From Bin87 sp965222895 (GTDB lineage: Bacteria; Chloroflexota; Dehalococcoidia; Lucifugimonadales; UBA3495), in NCBI GenBank assembly GCA_965222895.1, contig CBDCVB010000001.1, forward strand, positions 682,001-746,000: 64,000 nucleotides of DNA, in the 5' to 3' direction. How positions within the stretch are numbered: position 1 is the stretch's first letter; every line of letters starts with the position of its first letter. The notes below the pieces were generated by a model that saw only the letters and a list, made by a program, of their open reading frames with translations, did no database searches and was not told the origin of the DNA. Below are positions 17,304 through 26,539 of the stretch, piece by piece. A program made the translations under genes and the position numbers.

Positions 17304-18584
17304 TCAGCTCAAACCGAACTGGTCTCTGGCGTTCCCGCCCAGCATTCGTGCAATTGCCGGCCGTTCTACGTCTGCCTGGGTCAGCGCCTGGATGGCGTCC
17401 CAAGCGCTGGTTGTGTCGTGGTGGGGATACCGAGAACCCCAGACGATTTTATTTTCGTAGGAATGTGGCAGCTCCTGGATCAGGCGTTCCTCAGCGTCAA
17501 ACCCCAGCATGACATGGCCGTCCTCCCACATATCTTCGGGGTCGGTTCTGACCGGGTAGTAATGCTGCAGTGGAATAACTCGCGTCGATGCCTCCATTTT
17601 CTCCAGGACTTCCTCCATCCAGGAAGCCTTTCCGTGGGCCATAACGACCCTCAGCTCAGGGAACCGCTGCATAACCGTATAGCCAATCAGCGTGGAAGCG
17701 ACGAACATGTGGTTGTCCAGCCAATGGGACAGTATCGGAGCCACGGGGTGACCCAACGGGACCATCCCAGTCGCAGCGGACGCCCGGTTGCGCTCGCCGG
17801 TGCTGCCACCCGCAAAGGGACCGCCTCCACCCCCGCCCAGGCCGGCGGTTTGGGAGAGCCGGCCACTGACCTTTTCCACGAAGGGGCCGTGGGACGTCCA
17901 CTCCGGGTTCCACAATCCGGCGGCCGGGTGCACGGCGGCAGCCAACCCCAATGTCTCCAGTTCCGCCCAGAGTGGATCGTAATATGGATGAGTGAGGTAC
18001 CGTTCTTCCATGAACATGGGCCGGATGAAGGCGCCACGGAAGCATCGAGATCCGGCGGCGCGGCGCAGCTCGGCCAGGGCGAAGTCCATATTCCCAAGGG
18101 GAATCATCGCGGCGGCAAAGAGGCGATCCGGGGCAGCCTGGCAAAAATCTGAAACCCAGTCGTTGTACGCCCGCGCCAGTGCGTACGCCACGTCCGGGTC
18201 CTCCACAAGGTGGAAGCCTTCGGCGAACCAGGTCGGATAAACGAGGGTCTGGTCGATACCCATCGCATCCATATCCTGGAGCCTGGCCTTTGGGTCCGAG
18301 GCTCCTTCGCACATCGGATGGCGGATATTCGGGTCCAATTCGCCAACGGAATCCCAGGTCATTCCGGGCTGCCAGATGGCATGACGGGGGATGTTAGGAT
18401 TGGCGCTGTCCCGGAACACCCGTCCGTTGATTTTGAGGTACGAGTCGAACTGCCCTTCTTCTCGCCAGAGGGCGTATTTGCCCAGCACGCGATACTCGGG
18501 CTCCAGATACTTCTCCCACACTTCGTGAGGTTCCACCACGTGGGAATCGCTGTCGAAAACGGAGAAGTCCTTATTGGTAGTCAT
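17304..18584 (-). CDS. Amidohydrolase family (amidohydrolase 2, TIM-barrel) metal-dependent hydrolase
   Basis: The 426-residue protein begins MTTNKDFSVFDSDSHVVEP. The D-x-D-S-H is the family's N-terminal metal-binding position (normally DxHxH, here with only one His). Other family blocks are MDAMGIDQTLVYPTW, ALARAYNDW, AAMIPLGNMDFALAELRRA, AAAVHPA (metal His) and MAHGKASWMEEVLEKM, with a late IVWGSRYPHHDT where amidohydrolase-2 proteins have GSDYPH. A glycine-rich insert (LGGGGGGPFAGG) lies in the middle. Members act as decarboxylases, hydratases or hydrolases on aromatic or cyclic acids; the substrate here is unknown. A similar gene lies 25 bases upstream, so they probably work in one pathway. 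Confidence 0.85.
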   Translation of the reverse strand: MTTNKDFSVFDSDSHVVEPHEVWEKYLEPEYRVLGKYALWREEGQFDSYLKINGRVFRDSANPNIPRHAIWQPGMTWDSVGELDPNIRHPMCEGASDPKARLQDMDAMGIDQTLVYPTWFAEGFHLVEDPDVAYALARAYNDWVSDFCQAAPDRLFAAAMIPLGNMDFALAELRRAAGSRCFRGAFIRPMFMEERYLTHPYYDPLWAELETLGLAAAVHPAAGLWNPEWTSHGPFVEKVSGRLSQTAGLGGGGGGPFAGGSTGERNRASAATGMVPLGHPVAPILSHWLDNHMFVASTLIGYTVMQRFPELRVVMAHGKASWMEEVLEKMEASTRVIPLQHYYPVRTDPEDMWEDGHVMLGFDAEERLIQELPHSYENKIVWGSRYPHHDTTSAWDAIQALTQADVERPAIARMLGGNARDQFGLS

Positions 18585-18609
18585 GGCATGCCGTCCGATT
18601 GGCTGCCGG

Positions 18610-19997
18610 CTATCGGCGCGTCACCGATGACTCCGGCTTGAGGGCTTCCCTGATTTCGTCTTCGTCGGGCCACCAATCGGGGCGGTGGATCTCGGTAACA
18701 CGGTCCCGGATGATCTTTTTCGGCGGCTCGATATTGTAGAGGCGGCGGGCGTTTGCCCCCAGGAACCTGGCCTGGTCGTCGATGGGCAACTCGCACTCCT
18801 CCATGGTCTCGATGGCCCTCCAGGCGTCGTCTCCGTCGTGGTGGTAGACGTCGGAAGCCCAGGCGAGGATGTCCCGGTAGTAGTCGGGAAGGCGCGACGG
18901 AGGCGCTTCGTCCCCTTCGAACCCGGTAACGCAGTGCTGGAAGAAGGTTTCGCTGGGCGGCTGCTTCAGCGGCGGCAAGGTGCGGTCATTGCGGTACAGC
19001 CGATAGGTCTTGTCGCATTCATCCAGCAGGAAACTCAACCAGGTGGAAGAGGCCTCGAACACCGCAGCCTGGATCTTGGGGTGCCTCTCGAAGAACCCGG
19101 ACATCAACACCATGGTGACCCAGAGGGACGCCTCGGCCTGGAAGTTCTGCACGTTGGACAGGAGCGTGTGAGGCAAGCCGGAGGTGGAAATGGTCCTCCT
19201 GATGAGCTCCGCACCCGAATACTGATCGGAGTAGCCCGGCGGCTTCGCAACTCCCGAGGCCGGGAATGGGTGCATACCATAGACCATTCCGGTATCCTCC
19301 AGCGCGTTCCATACGGTCTCGTACTTGGGCTGAATCGGATAGTTGCCCATGGCATCCATTGGCCGGATGAGAGCAACGCGGCAGCCCTTGGCAGCTACGC
19401 GGTAGACCTCTTCCGCCGCAAATTTAGGGTTTTGCATGGGGATAAGGGCGGCGAAGAAGAGACGTTCCGGGTCTTCCTGGGTGTATTCATACGCCCAGTC
19501 ATTGTAGGCCTTACACATGGCCCGCGCCCCCAGAGCGTTCTGCAGCCAGGGGTAGGTATCAATGCTGGTGGGTATGATCATCACCTGGTCGATACCCTGG
19601 ACGTCCATGTCGCGCAACCGGGGCTCGGGTTCGTCTGCTCCGGCGTGGGCCAGGTATTCCGACTGCTCCCTAGTGAGGGCAGTTTCCGGGTTGAGGTTGC
19701 GGACGTTGAAGGCGCGCTGGATGTCGTGTTTGAGTCCCGGACCGGCTAGCCTCACGATGTCAATCATCCCGGGGCCTGTCTTGGGCACGGGGAAAAGCTG
19801 TTCACGTCGGCCTTTCCGTTGACCAGCAACTGGTTGGTCTCGGCGTCGTACCACATGGTGGACTTCAGAGCTTCCAACTCGCCTTTGGTGAGGTGGTCTG
19901 CGGCCCGCTCCCAGACTCTGGCGGGCTCAACGATGTGAGCGTCGCAGTCGAAGGTGGGGAAATCTTTGGTCATTGGCCTGAATCGCTGGACTGGCAA
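18610..19997 (-). pseudogene. Second amidohydrolase-2 family protein, split by a one-base frameshift
   Basis: The N-terminal frame encodes MTKDFPTFDCDAHIVEP, the equivalent of the metal-binding start of the neighbouring paralogue, and runs to GKADVNSFSP. The remaining 400 residues, from VPKTGPGMIDIVRL, are in the next frame: MDVQGIDQVMIIPTS, AYNDWAYEYTQ, AALIPMQNPKFAAEEVYRV, GMHPFP, SDVYHHD. The frames join at the GGGG run 19789-19792 if one base is added, giving about 454 residues. An ATG lies at 19971-19973, but a TTG at 19995-19997 has GGAGG six bases upstream and may be the true start. It is either a recent loss or a sequencing slip. It is paired with the gene at 17304-18584. Confidence 0.75.
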
Positions 19998-20010
19998 GAC
20001 GGACCTCCTC

Positions 20011-20110
20011 TTTACAATTCGATAGGTTGTTGATCGACGAATCCACGCCCAACCTAACAAGGGGCACTGCTATTGTCAACAACTCGACGGGTTGCATGAG
20101 GAAGAATCGT
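20011..20110. promoter_or_regulatory. Divergent control region with inverted-repeat half sites
   Basis: Between the amidohydrolase pair (minus) and the aldo/keto reductase (plus), ATTCGAT and ATCGACGAAT form an imperfect palindrome around GGTTGTTG (about 20017-20042). Then TGTCAACAACTCGAC (about 20074) repeats the same bases in inverted order. The arrangement resembles paired operators for a dimeric repressor shared by both transcripts. No regulator gene is adjacent. Confidence 0.25.
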
Positions 20111-20161
20111 AGCAGTAGAATCACTTATTTACAGTATTCATTGAATGGGAGCGGAAAATCG

Positions 20162-21154
20162 ATGGAATATCGACGATTTGGTCCAACAGACATAACAGTT
20201 TCGGCCCTCGGGTTCGGTTGTTGGGAGATGGGAGGTACCTATGGCGATGTTTCCCAGTCGGAGGTAGCCGGCGCCGTGAACCGCGCCATTGACCTGGGCA
20301 TCAACTGTTTCGACACTGCCCCCGCATACGGCAGGGGGGAGTCTGAGAGTTTGTTGGGCAGGGCTCTGGGGGCCAGGCGCAAGGACGTGGTCGTCGTCAC
20401 CAAGTGCGGCGTGGGCTACTCCGACCGGCCAAAGGGCCGGGATAGCCGAATGGTGTCTATCTTCGCCTCCGTGGAGCAGAGCCTGGAAAACTTGGGAACC
20501 GATTACCTGGACGTGCTGCTCATTCAGTGGCCGGACGCCAACACGCCTTTCGATGAGACCATGCACGCGCTGGACAGCCTGGTGCATCAGGGGAAAGTTC
20601 GCGCGGTCGGGGTTTCCAACTTCACCCTGGACCAGATCAAAGAATGCGAATCCGTGCGAAGTATAGACGTCGTGCAGTACGGCCTCAATATGTTCGATCG
20701 GCGCATGGAGCAGGATATCTTTCCCTATTGCCAGGCGCAAGGGACCGGCGTGATGGTTTACGGCCCTCTGGCGTTTGGTCTCCTTTCCGGCGCTTTCAAC
20801 GCGGACACTACATTCGGAAATAATGACTGGCGTTCCACGGGCGGGCGGCCGGGCTGGAACGTGGGGGTATTCGCGGAGGAGCACTTTCAGCGAAACCTGC
20901 AAGTTGTGGAGGAGTTGAAGCCAATCGCCGAGGTCAGGGGCAGACAGATGCCCCACTTGGCATTGCGCTGGGTCCTGTCAAATCCCGCCGTAAGCGTCGC
21001 GTTGGTGGGCACTCGCAGCGTTCAGGAGGTGGAGGACAACGTCGCAGGGTTGGAGTGGGCCCTGTCGGGCTCGGACATGGAGCAAATCGACGCGGTGTTC
21101 GCTCGTTACGGCGTGGATACCCACCCGGATATCGTCATCGACCCCGAGGAGTAA
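20162..21154 (+). CDS. Aldo/keto reductase
   Basis: This 330-residue NADPH-dependent oxidoreductase has a TIM-barrel fold. It starts MEYRRFGPTDITVSALGFGCW, the usual AKR opening. The catalytic Asp and Tyr lie in FDTAPAYGRGESE, the Lys in VVTKCGVGY, and the His position in LDVLLIQWPD is replaced by Gln, as in several AKR subfamilies. The C-terminal SVALVGTRSVQEVEDNV binds the cofactor phosphate. I chose the ATG at 20162 over earlier codons because homology begins there. It is divergent from the amidohydrolase pair, so a shared catabolic role is possible. Confidence 0.9.
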   Translation: MEYRRFGPTDITVSALGFGCWEMGGTYGDVSQSEVAGAVNRAIDLGINCFDTAPAYGRGESESLLGRALGARRKDVVVVTKCGVGYSDRPKGRDSRMVSIFASVEQSLENLGTDYLDVLLIQWPDANTPFDETMHALDSLVHQGKVRAVGVSNFTLDQIKECESVRSIDVVQYGLNMFDRRMEQDIFPYCQAQGTGVMVYGPLAFGLLSGAFNADTTFGNNDWRSTGGRPGWNVGVFAEEHFQRNLQVVEELKPIAEVRGRQMPHLALRWVLSNPAVSVALVGTRSVQEVEDNVAGLEWALSGSDMEQIDAVFARYGVDTHPDIVIDPEE

Positions 21155-21218
21155 CTCAAGGGTTATCCTTACAACCCTATCTCAATGATGCCGGCCGTGT
21201 GAAGGGCGTTGTACTCGT

Positions 21219-21459
21219 TCAGTACATGTGAGACGCGGCAGGGGCCAGCAGGTCTGGATGGTAGTGGTGAAGATATTCGGCTGGGGTGAGACCGCCGAGG
21301 GAATGGTGGGGGCGGAGGGTGTTGTAGACGCCCTCCCAAGCCAGTAGCTCCTGGATGAGGGGCTCGACCTCCAGACCGCCGTCGCAGAGGTGGTAGAACC
21401 CCCTGCCTGGGTACGCTGGGCCGCTCCACGTGGCCGTTCAGCTTGGGGGACCTGAGAGG
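21219..21459 (-). pseudogene. C-terminal remnant of an integrase-core (IS481/IS3-like) transposase
   Basis: Two minus-strand frames rebuild the end of an rve integrase domain. RSPKLNGHVER carries the catalytic Glu. After a shift comes GGFYHLCDGGLEVEPLIQELLAWEGVYNT, then LRPHHSLGGLTPAEYL, and the stop at 21219-21221. The N-terminal HTH and the first two acidic residues are missing. It lies beside tRNA-Ala, a common landing site for mobile DNA. Confidence 0.7.
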
Positions 21460-21461
21460 AT

Positions 21462-21537
21462 TGGTGGAGATAGCGGGACTCGAACCCGCAACCTCGGCAT
21501 TGCGAACGCCGCGCTCTCCCAGTTGAGCTATACCCCC
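21462..21537 (-). tRNA. tRNA-Ala (anticodon CGC), CCA encoded
   Basis: The minus strand folds as a 76-base tRNA. The acceptor stem GGGGGTA pairs with TATCTCC with two G-T wobbles. The D arm is GCTC/GAGC. The anticodon stem CGGCG/TGCCG carries the loop TTCGCAA, giving anticodon CGC for Ala codon GCG. The T arm is GCGGG-TTCGAGT-CCCGC, and the 3' end ACCA is encoded. It is a single gene with no tRNA neighbours. Confidence 0.95.
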
Positions 21538-21664
21538 ACGCGATGAGCCGATGCTGCACGCAGCACTGACCACATATGTCATCGTAGCCAACCGGAGCGT
21601 CGGGTGTCAAGGTGATGCGACGGCCGGTTGGCGATGTTAGCGGTTGGCGGCTGCGTTTTCCCGG

Positions 21665-22720
21665 TTACCGGGTTGGCACGGCGCGCACCCGGTGATTGTT
21701 GCTGTCGGCAATGTAAATGGAACCATCGGCGGCGATGCCGCATCCGTGGGGGCGGTCGAGGCCGGCCTCGGTGGCGGGGCCACCGTCGCCATGGCCGCCG
21801 AGCTGTCCGCCGGCGATGGTGGTAACGATGCCGCTGCGGGTGTCAATCTTGCGGATTGCGTGGTTCTCGGTGTCAACCACGATGACATTGCCGTCAGCGT
21901 CGCAGCGCAGGGCTTTGGGGGCGCCCCAGGTTGCGGCCAGCGCCAGGCCGCCGTCGCCGGAGTATCCCCGTTCACCGTCGGCGCCGGCCAGCGTTCCCAT
22001 GATGCCGCCGGCGGTAACCACCCGCACGCCGTTGCCCTCGCGCTCGGCGATGTAGGTGTTGCCGGCGTCGTCCATGCACACGGCCCGCGCGCCGAGGATG
22101 CTGGCTTGTCGGGCGGGCATTCCGTCGCCGCCGCGAATCTTCTCGCCGTTGCCGGCGAAGGTGTCAATGATGCCGGTGGTCAGATCGAGGCGGCGGATGC
22201 GCTGGTCCTGAATGTCGGCGATGAGCAGGCCGCCATTCCCGTCAAGGAAACAGTCGTTGGGCTCGCGGAGCTGGGCCAGGTGGCCGGGGCCGCCATCGCC
22301 GGAGTAGCCCACCTCGCCGGTGCCGGCTACGGTCGTGATAATGCCGCTGGCGCCATCGACCTTGCGCACCGCAGCATTGAGGCGGTCCACGATGAAGATA
22401 CTGCCGCCGTTCTCGCTGAAAATCCCGTCCACTGCCAGGGAATAGGGTTCGTGGAAGGTGGCCACCGTGGCCGGTCCACCGTCGCCCGTGTAGCCACTCT
22501 CGCCGGTTCCGGCCACGGTGGTGACCACGCCGGTGGCCGCGTCAACACGCCGCACGATGTGGTTACGGGACTCACAGAAGAACAAGTTGCCCGCCGGGTC
22601 GAAATCGCACATGAAGGGTTCGCGAAGCGTGGCAGCGACGGCCGGGCCGCCATCGCCGGTGTAGCCGGCCTCGCCGGTGCCGACAACGGTGCGGATGATG
22701 GGAGCGTGGTGAGTTGTCAT
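21665..22720 (-). CDS. NHL-repeat beta-propeller protein
   Basis: The 351-residue protein is made of about six repeats of roughly 55 residues. Each contains a TVAGTGE-x-GYTGDGGPA-type segment, then an A-x-L-x-EP block, a DPAGNLFFCESRN-type strand and HIVRRVDAATG. These are NHL repeats forming a six-bladed propeller, of the type usually found as an extracytoplasmic or cytosolic binding scaffold. No signal peptide is present at the MTTHHAPII start, so it is likely cytoplasmic. No enzyme motif is visible. It sits downstream of dnaA on the same strand with a 107-base gap; a link to replication is not suggested by the sequence. Confidence 0.85.
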   Translation of the reverse strand: MTTHHAPIIRTVVGTGEAGYTGDGGPAVAATLREPFMCDFDPAGNLFFCESRNHIVRRVDAATGVVTTVAGTGESGYTGDGGPATVATFHEPYSLAVDGIFSENGGSIFIVDRLNAAVRKVDGASGIITTVAGTGEVGYSGDGGPGHLAQLREPNDCFLDGNGGLLIADIQDQRIRRLDLTTGIIDTFAGNGEKIRGGDGMPARQASILGARAVCMDDAGNTYIAEREGNGVRVVTAGGIMGTLAGADGERGYSGDGGLALAATWGAPKALRCDADGNVIVVDTENHAIRKIDTRSGIVTTIAGGQLGGHGDGGPATEAGLDRPHGCGIAADGSIYIADSNNHRVRAVPTR

Positions 22721-22827
22721 GTTGCCTCCGCGGGCGATGGGCTTGGTCAGTTGAGGTTGTGGGCATGGCCGGTTGATCGCGCGAGCGGGACGGTGCGGAT
22801 CAACGGCGCGGATCAGAGATACCCATT

Positions 22828-24261
22828 CTAACTATACAGGGCGTCCTTGATGCTGCTGACGGAGCGGCCAATACGGTCATCGGTGGCGATGGCAGCCCGG
22901 ATTTTGTTCGACCCGTGGATGACGGTGCTGTGGTTGCGACCGGCCAGGAACCGTCCCGCGTCGGTGGGGGTGATGCCGAGTTCGGCGGTGAGCAGGTACA
23001 TCACAATCTGACGCGCCTCGGCTACGCGGGCGGTGCGACCGCGGCCCAGTATCTGCTCAACAGAGATGCCGTAGTGCAGCGCCGCCTGATTCAGCGCCTG
23101 CTCCGGCGTAAGGCGGCGGTGGTCAGGCCCGGCGATGGCATCCAGCTGGTGGGTTACCTGTTCCACCGTCATGGGCATATTCATCAGCTGGGACATGGCG
23201 ATGATGCGGTTGAACGCGCCCCGCAATTCGCGCACGTTTCGGTTAACCCGGTGCGCAATCAGTTCGAGGATGTCGTCGGACGCGGATTCATCCTGCTGGG
23301 ACGACCAGGCGTGCAGGATGGCGATGCGGGTTTCCAGCGACGGCGGCTGGATGTCGGCAAGCAGGCCACACTGGAAGCGGGAGCGCAGGCGGTCTTCCAG
23401 AGGGTTGATGGACTGGAGGGCCCGGTCGCTGGTGAGCACAATCTGCGCGCCAGCCTGATGCAGGTCGTTGAACGTATGGAAGAGACTCTCCTGCGTCTGC
23501 TCTTTGCCAATCAGAAACTGGACATCGTCCATCAGCAGCACGTCCAGGTTGCGGTAGCGATCCCGAAACTGGCGCATCGCGCGACCGTGGATGGCAGACA
23601 CGAACTCGTTGGTGAACTGCTCGGAGGTTACGTACAGCGTGGAGCGTTTTTGCTGCAAGGCCCGGTTGCCGATGGCGTGGAGCAGGTGGGTTTTGCCCAA
23701 ACCGGGGCCGGCATAGAAGACCAGTGGATTGTAACCGCCGGCGGCCGGCCCATCGTCGTTCACCACCGCGCTGGCAGCATGGTAAGCCAACTGGTTGCTT
23801 TGCCCCACCACGAAGTTGGCGAAGCTGTAGACCGGATTGCAAGTAGCGGCATTGGCTTCCGTCCAGTCATGTCCGCCTGAACTACCGCCCCGGCTGCCCA
23901 GGTCATAATCGCTCGGAATGGGAGTGCGGCCCACTTCGGGAGCGGCGGTTATGGCGGAAACCGTGGTGTTGCGTTCGGCGCCCGCCGTCGTTTGCGTCAC
24001 GGCGGGCAACGGCCGGTACTGGATGCCAGCTTCACGACCCAGCGTCCGGGTCAACGCCTCCTGCGCCATGGCGAGATGCAACGGCAGTTCCAGCCAGGAC
24101 ACGACGAATGAGCTGGCGGCGGCAACCACCAGGTCGTCGCCTTCCCAGGCGTGGCCGACGCAGGGTTGCAGGAACGTGTTGAAATGTTCCCGGGGCATCT
24201 CCAGCTGGAGTCGGCCCAGGACAGCGCGCCAGGCAGGGGCAGGGTTTGGGCGGTCCGGCAT
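22828..24261 (-). CDS. dnaA: Chromosomal replication initiator protein DnaA
   Basis: DnaA binds DnaA boxes at oriC and opens the duplex. The 477-residue protein has the usual four domains: an N-terminal DnaB/self-association domain (WRAVLGRLQLEMPREHFNTFLQPC), a variable linker, the AAA+ domain starting at NPVYSFANFVVGQSNQLAY with Walker A GPGLGKTHLLHAIGN and Walker B VLLMDDVQFL, and a C-terminal DNA-binding domain ending LAGRNHSTVIHGSNKI, the DnaA box recognition helix. It does not neighbour dnaN, recF or gyrB, and I find no TTATCCACA-type boxes in the flanking gaps. It may be separated from the origin, or be a second copy. Confidence 0.93.
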   Translation of the reverse strand: MPDRPNPAPAWRAVLGRLQLEMPREHFNTFLQPCVGHAWEGDDLVVAAASSFVVSWLELPLHLAMAQEALTRTLGREAGIQYRPLPAVTQTTAGAERNTTVSAITAAPEVGRTPIPSDYDLGSRGGSSGGHDWTEANAATCNPVYSFANFVVGQSNQLAYHAASAVVNDDGPAAGGYNPLVFYAGPGLGKTHLLHAIGNRALQQKRSTLYVTSEQFTNEFVSAIHGRAMRQFRDRYRNLDVLLMDDVQFLIGKEQTQESLFHTFNDLHQAGAQIVLTSDRALQSINPLEDRLRSRFQCGLLADIQPPSLETRIAILHAWSSQQDESASDDILELIAHRVNRNVRELRGAFNRIIAMSQLMNMPMTVEQVTHQLDAIAGPDHRRLTPEQALNQAALHYGISVEQILGRGRTARVAEARQIVMYLLTAELGITPTDAGRFLAGRNHSTVIHGSNKIRAAIATDDRIGRSVSSIKDALYS

Positions 24262-24834
24262 CGAAATAAAAAGCCTCCGTATGCACCTGGGGATTGACGG
24301 GTCTTCGGGCCGGTGGAATGCGGCCGTGCCGCTGAGTTTCCAACCAGCCGGAGCAGGTGTATAGGAAATATGCTACGGTTTGGCTGAGGGCCATCGCTAG
24401 GGGCGCGGCTAGAAATATTGTTCCGCCCATTTTTAAGAAAAAGTATGGCGCTTGTGCCTGTTCAGGTTGCACGATTTTGGGCAATCGAAACACCGGCCAG
24501 CTAACAGAGGTAAAGCGTGCGGACGCCAATTCGTGCGCCCGGACGCCTCATAACAACATCTGGTAGATTTCGGTTCCGGGATTGTCCGGGCCGCAGTTGG
24601 AAGCCGGTTTTCCGGGCCACCACGACGGCGTTGGCCTCACGTTGCCGGCTGGCAACCGGGTCATGCCCACCCACTTTAATCTGTCATTGCGAGGAGCACC
24701 CGCTCATCCCAATCTGGTCGAGGGACGTGGCAATCTCAATGAGATCGAACACACATCGGAGGACCGCCGTTGCTACGGCGACGAGATTGCCACGCTACGC
24801 TCGCAATGACAAAGTGGGTACGCATGAATGGAAA
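24262..24834. other. 573-base gap upstream of dnaA holding a repeat element; no DnaA boxes seen
   Basis: Reading both strands I found no DnaA boxes (TTATCCACA or one-mismatch forms) and no AT-rich 13-mers beyond a short patch, CATTTTTAAGAAAAAG, near 24428. The distal third is occupied by the dispersed repeat at 24661-24826. No gene is supported here. Promoters for dnaA are probably in the first 150 bases but are not obvious. Confidence 0.4.
24661..24826. repeat. Full copy of the TGTCATTGCGAG inverted-repeat element (MITE/REP-like)
   Basis: The ends are inverted repeats: CCCACTTTAATCTGTCATTGCGAG on the left and, in reverse complement, CCCACTTTGTCATTGCGAG on the right. Inside, paired GGCAATCTCAATGAGAT and CGAGATTGCCACG segments continue the palindrome, so the RNA would fold into a long hairpin. 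There is no coding capacity. A second full copy is at 61124-61265 and a partial one at 1024-1080, which makes it a multi-copy, non-autonomous element. Confidence 0.75.
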
Positions 24835-26151
24835 TCAGGGCTTGATGGCGCCGATGATGTACTCGGTGTGCATCCGCCGTTCGATGCCGGTCGCCGTTGC
24901 CGCGTGGCTGCCGTTGCGGGCCGGCATCATCCGCCGGTCGCGGGCGATGTCACGGGGAGCCACCGCCACGACGTCAAGTCCCGCCTGGGTCGACAGGTCG
25001 GCCAAACACTCGTGGGTAGGTATCAACACGCCCCGCATAATCGACGGCCCAACCACGATTATGGCGGCGGCCCCAGGCTGCAACACGCGGGCCATCTCGT
25101 TGATGGCGTCTCCCATATCTCCGAAATATCGGAACAGCACACGAGCCTTGCTGGTGTCTACGTCTGCCAGCCGGTCAACGACGGACTGGGTTGCCGGCGC
25201 CAGTGGCCGGCCAGTGGCCGCGGCGGTGGGCGTCCTGACCGTCTGACGTTCCGAGCCGATATACCGTGAGCGCAGGCGGGACAAACGCGGGATCGGGTCG
25301 CCCAGCCAGGCCAACGAGAACTTGTGGGCGCGCATATAGTCCAGCGCGTTGGCATAGGGCGGCGAGGTTACAATCAGGCCCACACTGCCCGTCGTCAGGG
25401 GAAGGCGGCGGGAGTCGCCGGCGATGATGTGGCGGGGCCCAACGGTGTCCGCATCAACGGCGGCGTAGGCGTCAACCGCCCGGTTGACTAGCGTGGCGAA
25501 AGCGCGGATCGGACGACGCGGTTGCTTGTCGGAAACCCGGTGCGGTCGCGTGTGGGCCAAATCGCGGGCGCGCGACACACCGCCGGATTTGGTAACAATG
25601 GTGGCAGACAGAATCACCTGCAACAGGTTCCGCAGGTCTGCGTTGGGCTCAGCGCGGATTGCCAGCGACAGGGAGGCCAGTTCCTGCTGGGTTTCGGGCA
25701 GGAACCAGTAATCAAGAAACTGTGTGGTGGCGTCGTCCATCCCGCTGCGGATTGCGGCCAGCGGGTCGGCGGGGCGACCGATGCCGGCGTACAGGTCGGC
25801 GGCGCGTCGGAGGGCAGCGTCGCCAGCGTCGCGGACGGCGTGAGGGTCAACGGCGGTGGTGCGCGCGATGCTCTGGCGGCGGGCCAGCGGGTCCAGGTCA
25901 ACGCCCACGACCGAACGCCCGGCGAGCCAACCCTCCAGCAGGGTAGCGCCGGAGCCGCACATGGGGTCCAGCACCGTATCGCCCGGGCCGGTCAGTGCGC
26001 CGATAAAGTGCCCGGCCAGGCCGTGGGGGAACCGCGCGGCAAAGGGGTGCAAAGCGTGCAACGGGTGCGCGTCCCGGGCCGGCGCATGGAACGCCAGGTC
26101 GCCGGCCAGGAGGCTGGCTAGACGGTGGCGGGTGTGTGATGCAGTGGTCAA
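24835..26151 (-). CDS. Orphan site-specific DNA methyltransferase (TSPPY-type)
   Basis: The 438-residue protein has the AdoMet-binding loop DPMCGSGATLLEGWLAGRSVVGVDLDPLA near residue 62 and the catalytic motif IVTSPPYANALDY near residue 255, so motif I precedes motif IV. TSPPY is typical of N4-cytosine and some N6-adenine enzymes. A segment between them (LPETQQELASLSLAIR) recalls the DNA methylase N-4/N-6 family found alone in genomes. The start appears to be TTG at 26149-26151, without a strong ribosome site. No restriction endonuclease is adjacent; HepT-like genes precede it, so a defence or epigenetic role is possible. Confidence 0.85.
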   Translation of the reverse strand: MTTASHTRHRLASLLAGDLAFHAPARDAHPLHALHPFAARFPHGLAGHFIGALTGPGDTVLDPMCGSGATLLEGWLAGRSVVGVDLDPLARRQSIARTTAVDPHAVRDAGDAALRRAADLYAGIGRPADPLAAIRSGMDDATTQFLDYWFLPETQQELASLSLAIRAEPNADLRNLLQVILSATIVTKSGGVSRARDLAHTRPHRVSDKQPRRPIRAFATLVNRAVDAYAAVDADTVGPRHIIAGDSRRLPLTTGSVGLIVTSPPYANALDYMRAHKFSLAWLGDPIPRLSRLRSRYIGSERQTVRTPTAAATGRPLAPATQSVVDRLADVDTSKARVLFRYFGDMGDAINEMARVLQPGAAAIIVVGPSIMRGVLIPTHECLADLSTQAGLDVVAVAPRDIARDRRMMPARNGSHAATATGIERRMHTEYIIGAIKP

Positions 26152-26167
26152 CTAACTTGCCGGGCAG

Positions 26168-26539
26168 TTACGCTGTACCAAGGGTCTGGGGAGGCCGGCC
26201 GGTAATGGCCTGGATAAGGTGGGGGAGGAATTGCGACGCGGCTTCCCAAACTGCATCCATATTTATTGGAGGTTGGCCGTAAGGCTCGTGAGCCAGTCCA
26301 TTGCGCAGGATGATCCAGTTAATCCAATCGTAATCCGGGTGAGACTGTTCGAGGTCTCTGGAGTATCTCGCCACCACATTGCCGACGCGGATTAGAGCGT
26401 AACTCACTGCATATCCCAACAGAGGTTCACGGTGCAAGGCCGTCTCGTCGATGTTGCGAATTAATGACCACTCTGCTATTGCCTGCTCCGCGATAGAACT
26501 CAGCCAGTACGCATGGGGTTCACTGGCGTTATTCAACAT
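26168..26539 (-). CDS. HepT-like (DUF86/HEPN) protein
   Basis: The 123-residue all-helical protein carries the HEPN ribonuclease motif R-x4-H as RNGLAHEPYG, with a tyrosine three residues after the His. HepT RNases have RX4HXY, where MntA adds AMP to the Tyr; here the spacing is one residue longer. Other helices (LLGYAVSYALIRVGNVVARYSRDL, PDYDWINWIILRNGLAHEPYG) match DUF86 and HepT. Its start codon lies within the last 11 bases of the upstream gene, which encodes a HepT-like domain fused to a nucleotidyltransferase-like domain. The two are therefore translationally coupled and probably form one module. Whether it is an active toxin is unknown. Confidence 0.7.
   Translation of the reverse strand: MLNNASEPHAYWLSSIAEQAIAEWSLIRNIDETALHREPLLGYAVSYALIRVGNVVARYSRDLEQSHPDYDWINWIILRNGLAHEPYGQPPINMDAVWEAASQFLPHLIQAITGRPPQTLGTA

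Noticed and set aside
21163..21175. TTATCC-like match as a DnaA box
   Set aside because: The sequence is TTATCCTTA, three mismatches from the consensus, single, and 3 kb from the dnaA start.
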